The position numbers and the translations under genes are program-made. Positions 1-9,998 of a DNA stretch of 64,000 nucleotides are shown in pieces. The notes under the pieces were generated by a model. It had not been told where the DNA came from and did not search any database. It saw nothing but the letters and a program-made list of their open reading frames with translations. Each line of letters opens with the position of its first letter. The stretch's first letter is position 1. The stretch comes from Streptomyces naganishii JCM 4654 (GTDB lineage: Bacteria > Actinomycetota > Actinomycetes > Streptomycetales > Streptomycetaceae). The stretch is from assembly GCF_014650575.1 (NCBI RefSeq), contig NZ_BMVF01000018.1, forward strand, positions 82,696-146,695. The letters are read 5' to 3'.

Positions 1-1
1 C

Positions 2-771
2 CCGCGCCTGCTGCTGCACTCGGGCATCGGCCCCGGTCAGGACCTGGAGAGGCTGGGCATCCCGGTCGTGCACGACCTGCCGGGCGTCGGCGAGAACCTG
101 CTCGACCACCCCGAGTCGGTCATCGTCTGGGAGACCGAGGGACCGATCCCGGAGAACTCGGCGATGGACTCCGACGCGGGCCTGTTCGTGCGCCGCGACC
201 CCGAAGGGCCGGGCCCGGACCTGATGTTCCACTTCTACCAGATCCCGTTCACGGACAACCCCGAGCGCCTCGGCTACGAACGCCCGCCCCACGGCGTGTC
301 GATGACCCCGAACATCCCCAAGCCCCGCAGCCGCGGCCGCCTTTACCTCACCAGCGCCGACCCGTCCGTCAAACCGGCCCTGGACTTCCGCTACTTCACC
401 GACGAGGACGACTACGACGCCCGGACCCTCGTCGACGGCATCCGCATCGCCCGCGAGATCGCCCGGACCGAGCCGCTGGCCGGCTGGCTCAAACGCGAGG
501 TGTGCCCCGGCCCGGACGTCACCGGCGACGAGGAGCTGAGCGAGTACGCCCGCAAGGTGGCCCACACCGTCTACCACCCCGCCGGCACCTGCCGGATGGG
601 TTCGGCCGACGACCGACTCGCGGTCGTCGACCCGGAGTTGCGCATCCGAGGCCTGGACGGCATCCGCGTCGCGGACGCCTCCGTCTTCCCGACCATGACC
701 GCGGTCAACCCGATGATCGGGGTGCTCATGGTCGGGGAGAAGGCCGCCGATCTCATCGGAGGTGAGGCCTG

Positions 772-772
<1 letters not shown>
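2..772 (+). CDS. GMC-family oxidoreductase (choline dehydrogenase-like), C-terminal part
   Basis: Partial gene: the reading frame is open from base 2 and the N-terminal FAD-binding half lies outside the window. The visible 256 residues begin with the GMC signature region (SGIGP, then GIPVVHDLPGVGENLLDHP) and end with the C-terminal catalytic module, with HPAGTCRMG containing the likely catalytic His and a closing AVNPMIGVLMVGEKAADLI that is typical of flavin alcohol dehydrogenases. The family oxidises alcohols such as choline with FAD. The stop overlaps the ATG of the next gene (TGATG), so it is translationally coupled to a quaternary-amine ABC transporter. That coupling is why choline or a related amine alcohol is the most likely substrate; the substrate itself cannot be read from the sequence. 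Confidence 0.85.
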
Positions 773-2075
<1,303 letters not shown>

Positions 2076-2076
<1 letters not shown>

Positions 2077-4034
2077 TGGCGACCACCGCCGCGTCCGCCT
2101 CACGCCCCGCGCTGTCCGTGCCCTCGGTCCTCAGACACCGCGCGGCGCACAAGCTGCTGGTCCTCGCGGTGCTCGCGGCCGTCCTCGTCCCGTTCGCCGC
2201 CGCCCGCTGGTCGAGCGGCAGCTGGCCGCAGGCGCTGACCGTGGACCTGTCCAAGCCGCTCGGCAGCGCCAGCAACTGGATCATCGACAACCGGGACAGC
2301 CACCCGCTGTTCCTGTACTTCTTCGGCTACATCAGCGAGGCGGTCGTCGTCTCCGTCCGTGCCGTGTACCTGTTCCTGCTGGCCGCGGGCTGGGCGGGCG
2401 TCACCGCCCTCGGCGCGGCCGTCGCCTGGCGGGTCGCCGGGGCCCGGCTCGCCCTCGGCACGGCCGCCGCGCTGCTGGCCTGCGCGGTGCTCGGCATGTG
2501 GGTGCCCACCATGCAGACCCTCGCCCTGATGGTCGTCGCGGTGCTCGCCTCGGTCGTCGTGGGCGCGCTGCTCGGCCTGGCCGCCGGTCTCTCCGACCGC
2601 ATGGACCGCGCCCTGCGCCCGGTCCTGGACACCATGCAGGTGCTGCCCGCGTTCGCGTACCTGCTGCCGGTCGTCCTGGTCTTCGGCATCGGCGTGCCCG
2701 CCGCCGTCCTCGCCACGGTCGTCTACGCCGCCCCGCCCATGGCCCGGCTCACCGCCCTCGGCCTGCGCGGCGCCGACAAGGAGGTGCTGGAGGCGGTCGA
2801 CTCCCTCGGTGCCACCGCGCGCCAGCGTCTGTTGACCGCACGCCTCCCGCTGGCCCGCAAGGAACTCCTGCTCGGCCTCAACCAGACGATCATGATGGCG
2901 CTGTCCATGGCCGTCATCGCCTCCGTCATCGGCGCCGGCGGCCTCGGCGACCGCGTCTACCAGGCGCTCGCCTCCGTCGACGTCGGCGCGGCCCTCGCGG
3001 CCGGCATCCCGATCGTGCTGCTGGCCGTCGTACTGGACCGGGTGACGGCGGCCGCGGGGGAGCGGCTCGGGCAGGAACGGCACGGCGTCCGCGCCCTGCC
3101 GTACGCCGCCGCGGCCGCCGTGGCCGTGGCGGCCGCCGCACTGGCCGCGCGCCTGGCCGGCCGGACGGACTGGCCCGCCGGCTGGACGGCCGGGATCGCC
3201 GAGCCGGTCGACCGCGCGGTCGACTGGATGACCGCCCACCTGTATTCCGGCGTCCCCTACGTCGGCGGCACCGCGGACTGGGCGGGCCACTTCACCACCT
3301 GGGTCCTGGACCCGGTGCGCTCCGGGCTCCAGTGGCTGCCCTGGTGGTCCGTGCTGCTGATCGTCGCCGCGCTCGCCTGGCTGATCGGCACCTGGCGCAC
3401 CGCGCTCACCGCGGCCTGTGCCATGGCCGCCATCGGCGTGCTGGGCGTGTGGAAGCCGTCCCTGGACACCCTGTCCCAGGTGCTCGCCGCCGTCGCCGTC
3501 ACTCTCGTCCTCGGCTTCGCCACCGGCATCGCCGCCGCCCGCAGCGACCGGTTCGAGAGGCTGCTGCGGCCCGTCCTGGACGTCTTCCAGACGATGCCCC
3601 AGTTCGTCTACCTGATCCCGGTCGTCGCCCTGTTCGGCGTGGGCCGTGCGCCCGCCGTCGCCGCGGCCGTCGTCTACGCCCTCCCGGCGGTCGTACGGAT
3701 CACCGCGCAGGGCCTGCGCCAGGTCGACCCGGCCGCGCTGGAGTCGGCCCGCTCGCTCGGCGCCACCGGCGCACAGCAGCTGCGGCAGGTGCAACTCCCG
3801 CTCGCCCGCCCGGCGTTGCTGCTCGCGGTCAACCAGGGCGTGGTCCTCGTCCTCGCCGTCGTCATCATCGGCGGCCTGGTCGGCGGCGGCGCCCTCGGCT
3901 ACGACGTCGTCTTCGGCCTGGCCCAGGGAGACCTGGCGACCGGCCTGGTCGCGGGCATCGCCATCGTCTGCCTCGGCCTGACCCTCGACCGGGTCACCCA
4001 GCCGACGCGGCGCCGGACCGGGAAGGGAGCCTGA
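2076..4034 (+). CDS. Quaternary-amine ABC transporter permease, two ProW-like domains in one chain
   Basis: 652 residues, about twice the length of a ProW/OpuAB permease. Two homologous halves each carry the BPD_transp_1 core: the first around residues 150-330 (VLDTMQVLPAFAYLLPVVLVFG, EAVDSLGAT coupling loop, IGAGGLGDRV), the second around 450-640 (VLDVFQTMPQFVYLIPVV, ESARSLGAT, GGLVGGGALGYDVV). Each half has its own EAA-like cytoplasmic loop, so a single polypeptide probably replaces the usual permease homodimer. About a dozen hydrophobic segments. Starts inside the stop of the ATPase gene (TGATG) and ends one base before the binding-protein start region. Confidence 0.9.
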
Positions 4035-4035
4035 G

Positions 4036-5004
4036 ATGAGGAAGCCCGTACGCACCACAGCCCTGATCGCCGCCGCGGCCGCCACCTGCTCGCTGCTGGC
4101 CGGCTGCGGGGCCGCCGACATGACCCGGCAGGCCTCGCCGTTCGCGGGCGCGCGGGGCTCCAAGACCGTGACCCTGTCCGTGCAGTCGTGGGTGGGCGCC
4201 CAGTCGAACGTGGCCGTGGCGCAGTACCTGCTCGAACACGAGCTGGGCTACCGCGTCGACACCGTCCAGGTCGACGAGGTGCCCGCCTGGGACGCGCTCA
4301 GTCAGGGCCGGGTCGACGCCATCCTGGAGGACTGGGGCCACCCCGACCAGGAGAAGCGCTACGTCCAGGACAAGAAGACCATCGCGCCCGGGGGTGACCT
4401 CGGGGTGACCGGGCACATCGGCTGGTTCGTCCCCACGTACCTGGCCAGGCAGCACCCGGACATCACCGACTGGCGCAACCTGAACAAGTACGCCTCCCTC
4501 TTCCGCACCCCGGAGAGCGGCGGCAAGGGCCAGCTGCTGGACGGCTCGCCGTCCTACGTCACCAACGACAAGGCGCTGGTGAACAACCTCAAGCTGGACT
4601 ACCAGGTGGTCTTCGCCGGTTCGGAGGCCGCGCAGATCACGCAGATCCGCCAGTTCGCCAAGGAGAAGAAGCCGTTCCTGACGTACTGGTACATGCCGCA
4701 GTGGCTGTTCAAGAAGGTCCCGATGACGGAGGTGAAGCTGCCGCCGTACAAGGAGGGTTGCGACGCGGACGCCGCCAAGGTCGCCTGCGCCTACCCGCAC
4801 ACGCCGCTGAAGAAGTACCTCAACGCCGGCTTCGCGAAGTCCGGCGGCAAGGCGGCGGCCTTCCTGAAGAAGTTCAAGTGGACCACCGAGGACCAGAACG
4901 AGGTCTCCCTCCTGATAGCCGACCAGAAACTGACCCCGGCTGATGCGGCAAAGAAGTGGGTGAACACCCACAAGTCCACGTGGAAGACGTGGCTGCCCAG
5001 GTAG
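4036..5004 (+). CDS. Glycine betaine/proline-type substrate-binding lipoprotein
   Basis: 322 residues, OpuAC/ProX family. Type II signal peptide with lipobox LAGC, lipidated Cys24. The mature protein begins as the family does (KTVTLSVQSWVGAQSNVAVAQYLLE) and has Trp-rich stretches (WGH, GWFVP, YWYMPQWLFK) suited to a cation-pi cage for a quaternary amine. It captures betaine or choline outside the membrane and hands it to the double permease. Starts 1 nt after the permease stop with GGGAGC nearby as ribosome site; last gene of the operon, followed by a strong hairpin. Confidence 0.92.
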   Translation: MRKPVRTTALIAAAAATCSLLAGCGAADMTRQASPFAGARGSKTVTLSVQSWVGAQSNVAVAQYLLEHELGYRVDTVQVDEVPAWDALSQGRVDAILEDWGHPDQEKRYVQDKKTIAPGGDLGVTGHIGWFVPTYLARQHPDITDWRNLNKYASLFRTPESGGKGQLLDGSPSYVTNDKALVNNLKLDYQVVFAGSEAAQITQIRQFAKEKKPFLTYWYMPQWLFKKVPMTEVKLPPYKEGCDADAAKVACAYPHTPLKKYLNAGFAKSGGKAAAFLKKFKWTTEDQNEVSLLIADQKLTPADAAKKWVNTHKSTWKTWLPR

Positions 5005-5016
5005 CCGGCTCTTCTT

Positions 5017-5060
5017 CGACGGCCCCTCGCCCACCGGCTCCGGTGAGCGAGGGGCCGTCG
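5017..5060 (+). terminator. Terminator of the betaine transporter operon
   Basis: Perfect 14-bp inverted repeat CGACGGCCCCTCGC / GCGAGGGGCCGTCG with a 16-nt loop that can itself pair (ACCGG/CCGGT). It lies 12 nt after the binding-protein stop. No T-run follows, as is usual in Streptomyces. Confidence 0.85.
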
Positions 5061-5115
5061 GCGTCCAGCCGGGCGAACAACCGAACCGGCGGCCGTGTCG
5101 CGACAAGGAGTTACT

Positions 5116-5142
5116 GTGAGTTCTTGCGCAGTCAAGGGTTGA
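5116..5142 (+). other. Possible decapitated gene start (8 codons)
   Basis: AAGGAG (5105-5110) stands 5 nt before a GTG that opens an 8-codon frame (MSSCAVKG, then TGA) running into the 3' end of the barstar-like gene on the other strand. A strong ribosome site on so short a frame suggests the 5' end of a gene cut off by insertion of the accessory patch. It could equally be chance. Confidence 0.25.
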
Positions 5143-5584
5143 GAAGATCCTCGAAGACGCGCAAGATTCCCTCGAAATTCGATTCATCGCACAGCAACAC
5201 GATGCCGAATTTGCCTGCCTCATCCCCTTCGGGATGCTTCACATATGACCACTTTCTGCCGGCTTCGGAGATGATCCTGAACAGCCGCAGGCGATCTTCC
5301 TGGTCATCCGGGAGCAAACGATCGACACCGGAGAGCACCAGCAGGTACTGATCACAGGGCAACCAGCCCAGGTCTCTCAGGCAGTCATGGAGTGCCGGCC
5401 AATTCCAGCCGAAATAGTCCGGTAGCCTGAACGCGTCCCAGAATTTCTGGAACACGTCGTCAGCGCTGTGCGTACCCGCACCATCCACTGATGCCACAAA
5501 GTTGAGGCCACCTGCGGGAAGCAGTGTCTCGACCGGCACGTGCGCTCCATGGGTCAAGCTACATCGAGGACAATCCGAGCGCAT
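5132..5584 (-). CDS. Barstar-family (ribonuclease inhibitor-like) protein
   Basis: 150 residues. The segment YFGWNWPALHDCLRDL at 57-72 is the barstar core motif (FG-NWDAL-DCL-DL), followed by the expected strand LLVLSGVDRL and a C-terminal helix ending in FEDLLNP. An N-terminal extension (MRSDCPRCSLTHG) has two Cys in CPRC arrangement, unlike the 90-residue barstar. Barstar proteins bind and block barnase-type RNases, and orphan copies serve as immunity genes against toxins of competing strains. No barnase-like toxin is adjacent. Base composition is clearly lower in GC than the flanking core genes, which fits acquisition. AAGGTG stands upstream of the ATG. Confidence 0.8.
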   Translation of the reverse strand: MRSDCPRCSLTHGAHVPVETLLPAGGLNFVASVDGAGTHSADDVFQKFWDAFRLPDYFGWNWPALHDCLRDLGWLPCDQYLLVLSGVDRLLPDDQEDRLRLFRIISEAGRKWSYVKHPEGDEAGKFGIVLLCDESNFEGILRVFEDLLNP

Positions 5585-5620
5585 GGTCTCGAGTCACCTT
5601 CTACAGAAGCGGGAGTCCCG

Positions 5621-6061
5621 TTGCCAATCCATTCGCCTCCTAAGGATGAGGCACCGCAGCCGAGCAGCGCCGGCCTGCCCGTCTCCTTCGATCGGAAATT
5701 TCGGCCCTGGCGCTACAGTATTAGTCATTCGGAACTCAAGCTGCGAAGTGTTGAGCCGGCGTCCGAGTTGCCCGAATTCATCGAGGTGACATTCTACGGC
5801 GTGATCGGAATGAAGTTGAAAACGGTGTACCGGCCGCTCACCATCAGCCACGCGGATCCGGTACAGGCGGAGAAGATCTTGAGGTTCTCCGACGCAAAAC
5901 CGTCTCATTCTCGACACGTTCACTGTCTGGCGCTGCGGTCCGACAGTGGTGATGGATTTGTCGCCTGCCTCAGTTACACTATCTGGTCGCATAAAGGGGA
6001 CCCGGATCATGCGCCGTCGGGCACTCCGCGCGAGGGTTCGGTACTGATCCTCAGAAGTTAG
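5621..6061 (+). CDS. Protein of unknown function next to the barstar-like gene
   Basis: 146 residues if started at TTG 5621, which has GGGAG (5611-5615) 5 nt upstream; no ATG or GTG lies between the end of the opposite gene and the conserved-looking body. Soluble, no signal or membrane segment; the body (WRYSISHSELKLRS, PEFIEVTFYGVIGMKLKTVY) looks like alternating beta strands. I do not recognise the family. Its low GC, small size and divergent pairing with a barstar-like gene resemble orphan immunity genes of polymorphic toxin loci, but that is inference only. Confidence 0.5.
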   Translation: MPIHSPPKDEAPQPSSAGLPVSFDRKFRPWRYSISHSELKLRSVEPASELPEFIEVTFYGVIGMKLKTVYRPLTISHADPVQAEKILRFSDAKPSHSRHVHCLALRSDSGDGFVACLSYTIWSHKGDPDHAPSGTPREGSVLILRS

Positions 6062-6100
6062 TGGTAGGGCTACTTGCAGAGGTGTCCGGCCGAAATTGTC

Positions 6101-6235
6101 CGGCCGGGCACGCTGCTGGCCGTCTGGGTGAGCGCGGCAAGCATCTCCGGCAACACCGGCGCCATCAGGGCGTGGGCCCACACCGGCTACTGGACGAAGG
6201 TCATCGACCACGGCGGCCGCTTGGGAATTTATGTC
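6101..6235 (+). pseudogene. Transposase remnant (IS5/IS4-type)
   Basis: A 45-codon stretch reads GTLLAVWVSAASISGN, then directly AWAHTGYWTKVIDHGGRL and GIYVAGG. Both halves match parts of actinobacterial IS5-type transposases (LLAVVVTAASVSD..., then KAW-DTGYRTK-IDHGARLGIDVEV) from memory, but the residues that normally separate them are missing and the frame then runs into non-transposase sequence. No ends or intact copy are visible. It marks this patch as a former insertion site. Confidence 0.5.
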
Positions 6236-6254
6236 GCCGGGGGCGAGACGCCCT

Positions 6255-6668
6255 CTAACCCGCAGCGTGGAACGAGAGCCCCGCGATCACGGACGTTCCG
6301 CGGGTGGGGCGGGGCCGGACGGTCCAGGCGGTGGCGAGGCTGTCGACGAGGAGCAGGCCCCGGCCGCTCTCGCAATCCGTGTCCGGATGGGCTAGTTGGG
6401 GTTTGCCGGTGCCCGGGTCGGAGACGGCGAGCCAGTAGTGCCCGTCGGCGGGCCACAGGACGAGTTCGATCAGGTCCTCGTCCTCCCGGCAGGCGCCGTG
6501 ACGGATGGCGTTGGTGATGAGCTCGGAGGTCAACAGGCCCAGGTCGTCGCCGAGATGGGGGCGAACGACGTCCGGCAGCGACTCGGCGACGGCGTGGCGG
6601 GCCCTCCGTGCGGAGGTGGGGTGGGCGGGGAAGTGCCAGTGGACGGGGACGAGGGGGATTTCGGGCAT
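6255..6668 (-). CDS. RsbW/AbaA-like ATP-binding protein (HATPase_c_2)
   Basis: 137 residues of a single GHKL ATPase domain. N box ELITNAIRHG near 49-58, G1 box VSDPGTGKP near 83, G2 box ESGRGLLLVD near 100. This is the architecture of anti-sigma/serine kinases such as RsbW and of AbaA-type regulators, which exist in many copies in Streptomyces. Divergent from a DUF5753 HTH regulator; that pairing, with the small third gene, is the whiJ/abaA-type trio linked in the genus to control of development and antibiotic production. Its specific partner is unknown. Confidence 0.85.
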   Translation of the reverse strand: MPEIPLVPVHWHFPAHPTSARRARHAVAESLPDVVRPHLGDDLGLLTSELITNAIRHGACREDEDLIELVLWPADGHYWLAVSDPGTGKPQLAHPDTDCESGRGLLLVDSLATAWTVRPRPTRGTSVIAGLSFHAAG

Positions 6669-6823
6669 GGCGAACTCCGCGACGGTGTGAGGGGTTTCGG
6701 TTCGCCGGTGGCCTGCCGCCCTGGTCGCGGCACACCCGTCCCAGGGCAGGCGGGCATGCTCGCGCGGTGCGCTTCCGGCGTTGCGGTGTGTAGCGTGCGC
6801 GATACTGACCGTAGGGCACGGGG

Positions 6824-6857
6824 GGCCATATTTGCCACACGGTCCGCAACAATGGCC
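6824..6857. promoter_or_regulatory. Interrupted palindrome in the divergent regulator spacer
   Basis: Dyad centred between bases 6840 and 6841: GGCCAT (6824-6829) and TTGC (6832-6835) on the left mirror GCAA (6846-6849) and ATGGCC (6852-6857) on the right. It sits between the AbaA-like gene and the HTH gene and is a candidate operator for the HTH protein. Confidence 0.45.
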
Positions 6858-6916
6858 TCGATGCGGTGAACTGTGCCGCAGGCCCTACGACGGTCGCGCG
6901 GTGCGGAAGGAACGAC

Positions 6917-7768
6917 ATGCCACCAAGGACGATCCTCACCCAACGTCAGAAGCGTCTGGGAAGCGAACTGCGCAGGATGCGCACCACAGCCGGCATGTCC
7001 GCGGAGTACGCAGCAGGACTCCTCGGCGTCGACCGGAGCAGGATCTCCAACATGGAGTCCGGACTGCGCGCGATCAGCGCCGAACGGCTGCGCACACTGG
7101 CTTGCAACTGCGACTGCACCGACGAGAAGTACATCGACGCCTTGGCCGAGATGGCGGAGCCGAGAGAAACGGGATGGTGGGAACGCTACCGGGGCAGCCT
7201 GCCTCAAGGCCTGCTGGACATCTCCGAAACCGAGGCCGGCGCGGTACGTCTGCGAGGCGCGAACACCGTGCACGTACCAGGGCTGCTCCAGACATCGGCG
7301 CACGCCATGGCCATCTTCCGCGCTGTCGTCCCACAGCTTCCCGAGCATGAGGTCGCCCTCCGGCTGGCACACCGTGCGGAGCGCCAGAAGGTGATCACCG
7401 GCGACGACCCGGTCCCTTATGTCGCCGTCATCCACGAGGCCGCGCTACGCATGCAGTTCGGCGGACGAGACGTTGCCCTGGCACAGCTGGAGTACCTCCT
7501 GGAGGTCTCCGAGTGGGACAACGTGACCGTGCTGGTCATCCCGTTCACCCACGGCGCTTTCCCCGGAGCGGGGCACACGGTCGTCTACACCGAGGGGCCT
7601 GTGCGGCAGCTCGACACCGTGCAGGTGGACAACTCCCACGGGCCGGTCTTCCTGCATGCCGACGGTCAGCTCGCGAAATACCGAGCACAGCTTGACCTGT
7701 TGGAAGATCTGGCACTGTCCCCCGAGCGCTCCCGCGACTTCATCCGCCGGATCGCCCGACAGCTATGA
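6917..7768 (+). CDS. XRE-family HTH regulator with DUF5753 domain (WhiJ-like)
   Basis: 283 residues from ATG 6917, preferred because GGAAGGA stands 6 nt upstream and the HTH begins right after (LGSELRRMRTTAGMSAEYAAGLLGVDRSRISNMESG, about residues 13-45). The remaining 200 residues are the DUF5753 domain (GLLQTSAHAMA, YVAVIHEAALRMQFGG, VTVLVIPFTHGAFPGAG, DLALSPERSRDFI). These proteins are DNA-binding regulators widely duplicated in Streptomyces next to AbaA-like and DUF397-like genes, forming co-regulated trios. The 3' end overlaps a spare ATG of the next small gene. Confidence 0.9.
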   Translation: MPPRTILTQRQKRLGSELRRMRTTAGMSAEYAAGLLGVDRSRISNMESGLRAISAERLRTLACNCDCTDEKYIDALAEMAEPRETGWWERYRGSLPQGLLDISETEAGAVRLRGANTVHVPGLLQTSAHAMAIFRAVVPQLPEHEVALRLAHRAERQKVITGDDPVPYVAVIHEAALRMQFGGRDVALAQLEYLLEVSEWDNVTVLVIPFTHGAFPGAGHTVVYTEGPVRQLDTVQVDNSHGPVFLHADGQLAKYRAQLDLLEDLALSPERSRDFIRRIARQL

Positions 7769-7779
7769 GGAGAAGCCAG

Positions 7780-7971
7780 ATGGCCGACATCACCTGGGAA
7801 GCCCCGCTCTGCGGTGAGGGCAGCTCCTGCTTCCGCCTGGGCACCGACGCCGACGGCAACGGCTACATAGCCGTTGCCGGGCAAGAGGACCACTACCTCA
7901 CCGACTCCCTGGAAGCCCTGCGCACCCTCATCACCGACATCAAGGCCGGCAAGGCCGACCACCTGCTGTAG
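7780..7971 (+). CDS. Small acidic DUF397-like protein of the whiJ-type trio
   Basis: 63 residues from ATG 7780, chosen because AGGAG (7768-7772) lies 7 nt upstream; an ATG at 7765 overlapping the previous stop has no such site. Layout (ITWEAPLCGEGSSC, GYIAVAGQ, LTDSLEALRTLI) resembles DUF397 proteins with a leading Trp, a Gly/Ser/Cys loop and an acidic character, though it is a diverged member. Small proteins of this kind act with the adjacent DUF5753 regulator, probably as antagonist or modulator. Confidence 0.65.
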   Translation: MADITWEAPLCGEGSSCFRLGTDADGNGYIAVAGQEDHYLTDSLEALRTLITDIKAGKADHLL

Positions 7972-7999
7972 GGCTGGCCGAGTCGGGAGGTGGCTCGGG

Positions 8000-8509
8000 T
8001 CAGCCGTGCTGGCCCGGTGTGTAGTGGCCCGGGACCATGCGGGTCGTCACGCCGAAGCGGTTCCAGGCGTTGATCATGGTGATCGCGGCGATCAGCTGGG
8101 CCAGCTCCGGCTCGTCGAAGTGCTTGGCGGCCTTCTCGTACACCTCGTCGGGCACGAAGCCGTCCGTCAGGACGGTCACCGCCTCCGTCAGCTCGATCGC
8201 TGCGATCTCCTTCTCGGTGTAGAAGTGCCGCGACTCCTCCCAGGCGCTCAGCTGCACGATCCGCTCCACGCTCTCCCCGCCCGCGAGCGCGTCCTTGGTG
8301 TGCATGTCCAGGCAGAAGGCGCAGTGGTTGAGCTGCGAGGCGCGGATCTTCACCAGCTCGCGCAGCTTGGGGTCCAGGCCCTTTCCGGCGGCGGCCTCCA
8401 GGCGGATCATCGCCTTGTAGACCTCGGGCGCGTGCTGCGCCCAGTTCAGCCGCGGGGTGTGCTCGGGGGCGTACTCGACCGTTTCCTCGGTGGTGTCATC
8501 AGTGCTCAT
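8000..8509 (-). CDS. AhpD-fold carboxymuconolactone decarboxylase-family protein
   Basis: 169 residues from ATG 8509. Carries the alkylhydroperoxidase core: SQLNHCAFCLDMHTKDAL with the redox CxxC pair and the downstream His, followed by ERIVQLSAWEESRHFYTEKEIAAIELTEAV. Members reduce peroxides or act as redox switches. Transcribed away from a MocR-type regulator whose start is only 47 bp away; regulators of this kind often control the divergent neighbour. Convergent with the small gene ending 28 bp away. Confidence 0.88.
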   Translation of the reverse strand: MSTDDTTEETVEYAPEHTPRLNWAQHAPEVYKAMIRLEAAAGKGLDPKLRELVKIRASQLNHCAFCLDMHTKDALAGGESVERIVQLSAWEESRHFYTEKEIAAIELTEAVTVLTDGFVPDEVYEKAAKHFDEPELAQLIAAITMINAWNRFGVTTRMVPGHYTPGQHG

Positions 8510-8556
8510 GCCGTCGAGCCTAGGAGCGGGGCAGCCCAGGAGTATGGTCCATTTCC

Positions 8557-9951
8557 ATGGCGAGAACGCGGGCCACTTTGGGAGTCGACCTCCACCTCCA
8601 GCCGGCCGGGCCGGGCGTGCGCCGCGGGCTGACCGGCGCCCTGCGCGAAGCGGTCCGCACCGGCCGCCTCGCGCCCGGCACACGGCTGCCGTCCTCCCGT
8701 ACGCTCGCCGCCGACCTCGGCATCGCCCGCAACACCGTCGCCGACGCCTACGCCGACCTCGTCGCCGAGGGCTGGCTGACCGCCCGCCAGGGCTCGGGCA
8801 CCCGTGTCGCCGACCGCGCGCCGGCGCCCCCGACGGCGGCGGCCCACCCGCGCCGGGCACCGGGCGCACCCACCCACGATCTCGCCCCCGGCAACCCCGA
8901 CCTGGCCTCCTTCCCGCGCGCCGAGTGGCTCAGGGCCGCCCGCCGCGTCCTGACCGCCGCCCCGAACCGGGCCCTCGGCTACGGCGACCCGCGCGGAAAC
9001 CCCGACCTGCGCACCGCGCTGGCCGGCTACCTCGCCCGCGTGCGGGGCGTGCGCACCGACCCCGAGCGCCTGGTGGTGTGCTCCGGCTTCTCGCACGGCC
9101 TGGGCATCCTCGCGGCGGTCCTCCGAGCGCGCGGCGCGAGCACGGTCGCCGTCGAGTCCTACGGACTGGACGCGCACTGGCACCTGCTGGAGCGTGCGGG
9201 CCTGCGCACCCGCCCGCTGCCCTTCGACGAACGCGGCACGGTCACGGACGGACCCGGCGGCCCGGACGGCGCCGGCGCGGTGCTGCTCACGCCCTCCCAC
9301 CAGTTCCCGATGGGCGTGCCGCTGAGCCCCGGCCGGCGCGCGGCGGTGGTCGACTGGGCCCGCCGCACCGGCGGCCTGGTCCTGGAGGACGACTACGACG
9401 GCGAGTTCCGCTACGACCGCCAGCCCGTCGGCGCGCTCCAGGGACTGGACCCCGACCACGTCGTCCACCTCGGCACCGCCAGCAAGTCCCTCGCCCCCGG
9501 GCTGCGGCTGGCCTGGATGGCGCTGCCCCCGTCCCTGGTCGAGGAGGTCACGGCCGCCAAGGGCCGCTCCGACACCTGCGGGGTGCTGGACCAGCTCACC
9601 CTCGCGGAGTTCATCACCTCCGGCGCCTACGACCGCCACGTCCGCGCGGCCCGCCTGCGCTACCGCCGTCGCCGGGACGCCCTCGTCGCCGCCCTCGCCG
9701 AGCACGCCCCCGAGGTCCACGCCACCGGCATCGCCGCCGGCCTGCACGCCGTGCTGCGCCTGCCGCCCGGCACCGAACCCGCCGTGGTCCAGGCCGCGGC
9801 CTGGCAGAACCTCGCCGTCCACGGCCTCACCCGCTTCCGTCACCCCCGGTCCACCGCCGCCCCCCTCGACGCCCTGGTCGTCGGCTACGGCACCCCACCG
9901 GACCACGCCTGGACAGCGGCCCTGGACGCGCTGTGCCGGGCCCTGCCGTGA
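8557..9951 (+). CDS. MocR/PdxR-type regulator: GntR HTH fused to aminotransferase fold
   Basis: 464 residues. N-terminal winged helix (about 20-85; RLAPGTRLPSSRTLAADLGIARNTVADAY is the recognition region), then a fold-type I aminotransferase domain from about 110, with the PLP-binding Lys310 in GTASKSLAPG and the DDYDGEFRY motif near 275. The family senses PLP or an amine and regulates adjacent genes. The intergenic region with the AhpD-like gene is short, so that gene is its most likely target, probably together with itself. Confidence 0.9.
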   Translation: MARTRATLGVDLHLQPAGPGVRRGLTGALREAVRTGRLAPGTRLPSSRTLAADLGIARNTVADAYADLVAEGWLTARQGSGTRVADRAPAPPTAAAHPRRAPGAPTHDLAPGNPDLASFPRAEWLRAARRVLTAAPNRALGYGDPRGNPDLRTALAGYLARVRGVRTDPERLVVCSGFSHGLGILAAVLRARGASTVAVESYGLDAHWHLLERAGLRTRPLPFDERGTVTDGPGGPDGAGAVLLTPSHQFPMGVPLSPGRRAAVVDWARRTGGLVLEDDYDGEFRYDRQPVGALQGLDPDHVVHLGTASKSLAPGLRLAWMALPPSLVEEVTAAKGRSDTCGVLDQLTLAEFITSGAYDRHVRAARLRYRRRRDALVAALAEHAPEVHATGIAAGLHAVLRLPPGTEPAVVQAAAWQNLAVHGLTRFRHPRSTAAPLDALVVGYGTPPDHAWTAALDALCRALP

Positions 9952-9998
9952 CCGACGGCCACCGGCGGGGCCAAGCGTCAGGTAAGGGCCTTGGAGGG

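Noticed and set aside
2100..4163. A 687-codon minus-strand frame opposite the permease
   Set aside because: Mirror of the permease gene with no recognisable motifs or start signal.
6074..6517. A plus-strand frame that continues from the transposase-like remnant over the AbaA-like gene
   Set aside because: Beyond about 6235 it is only the antisense of the ATP-binding protein; the remnant is limited to the first part.
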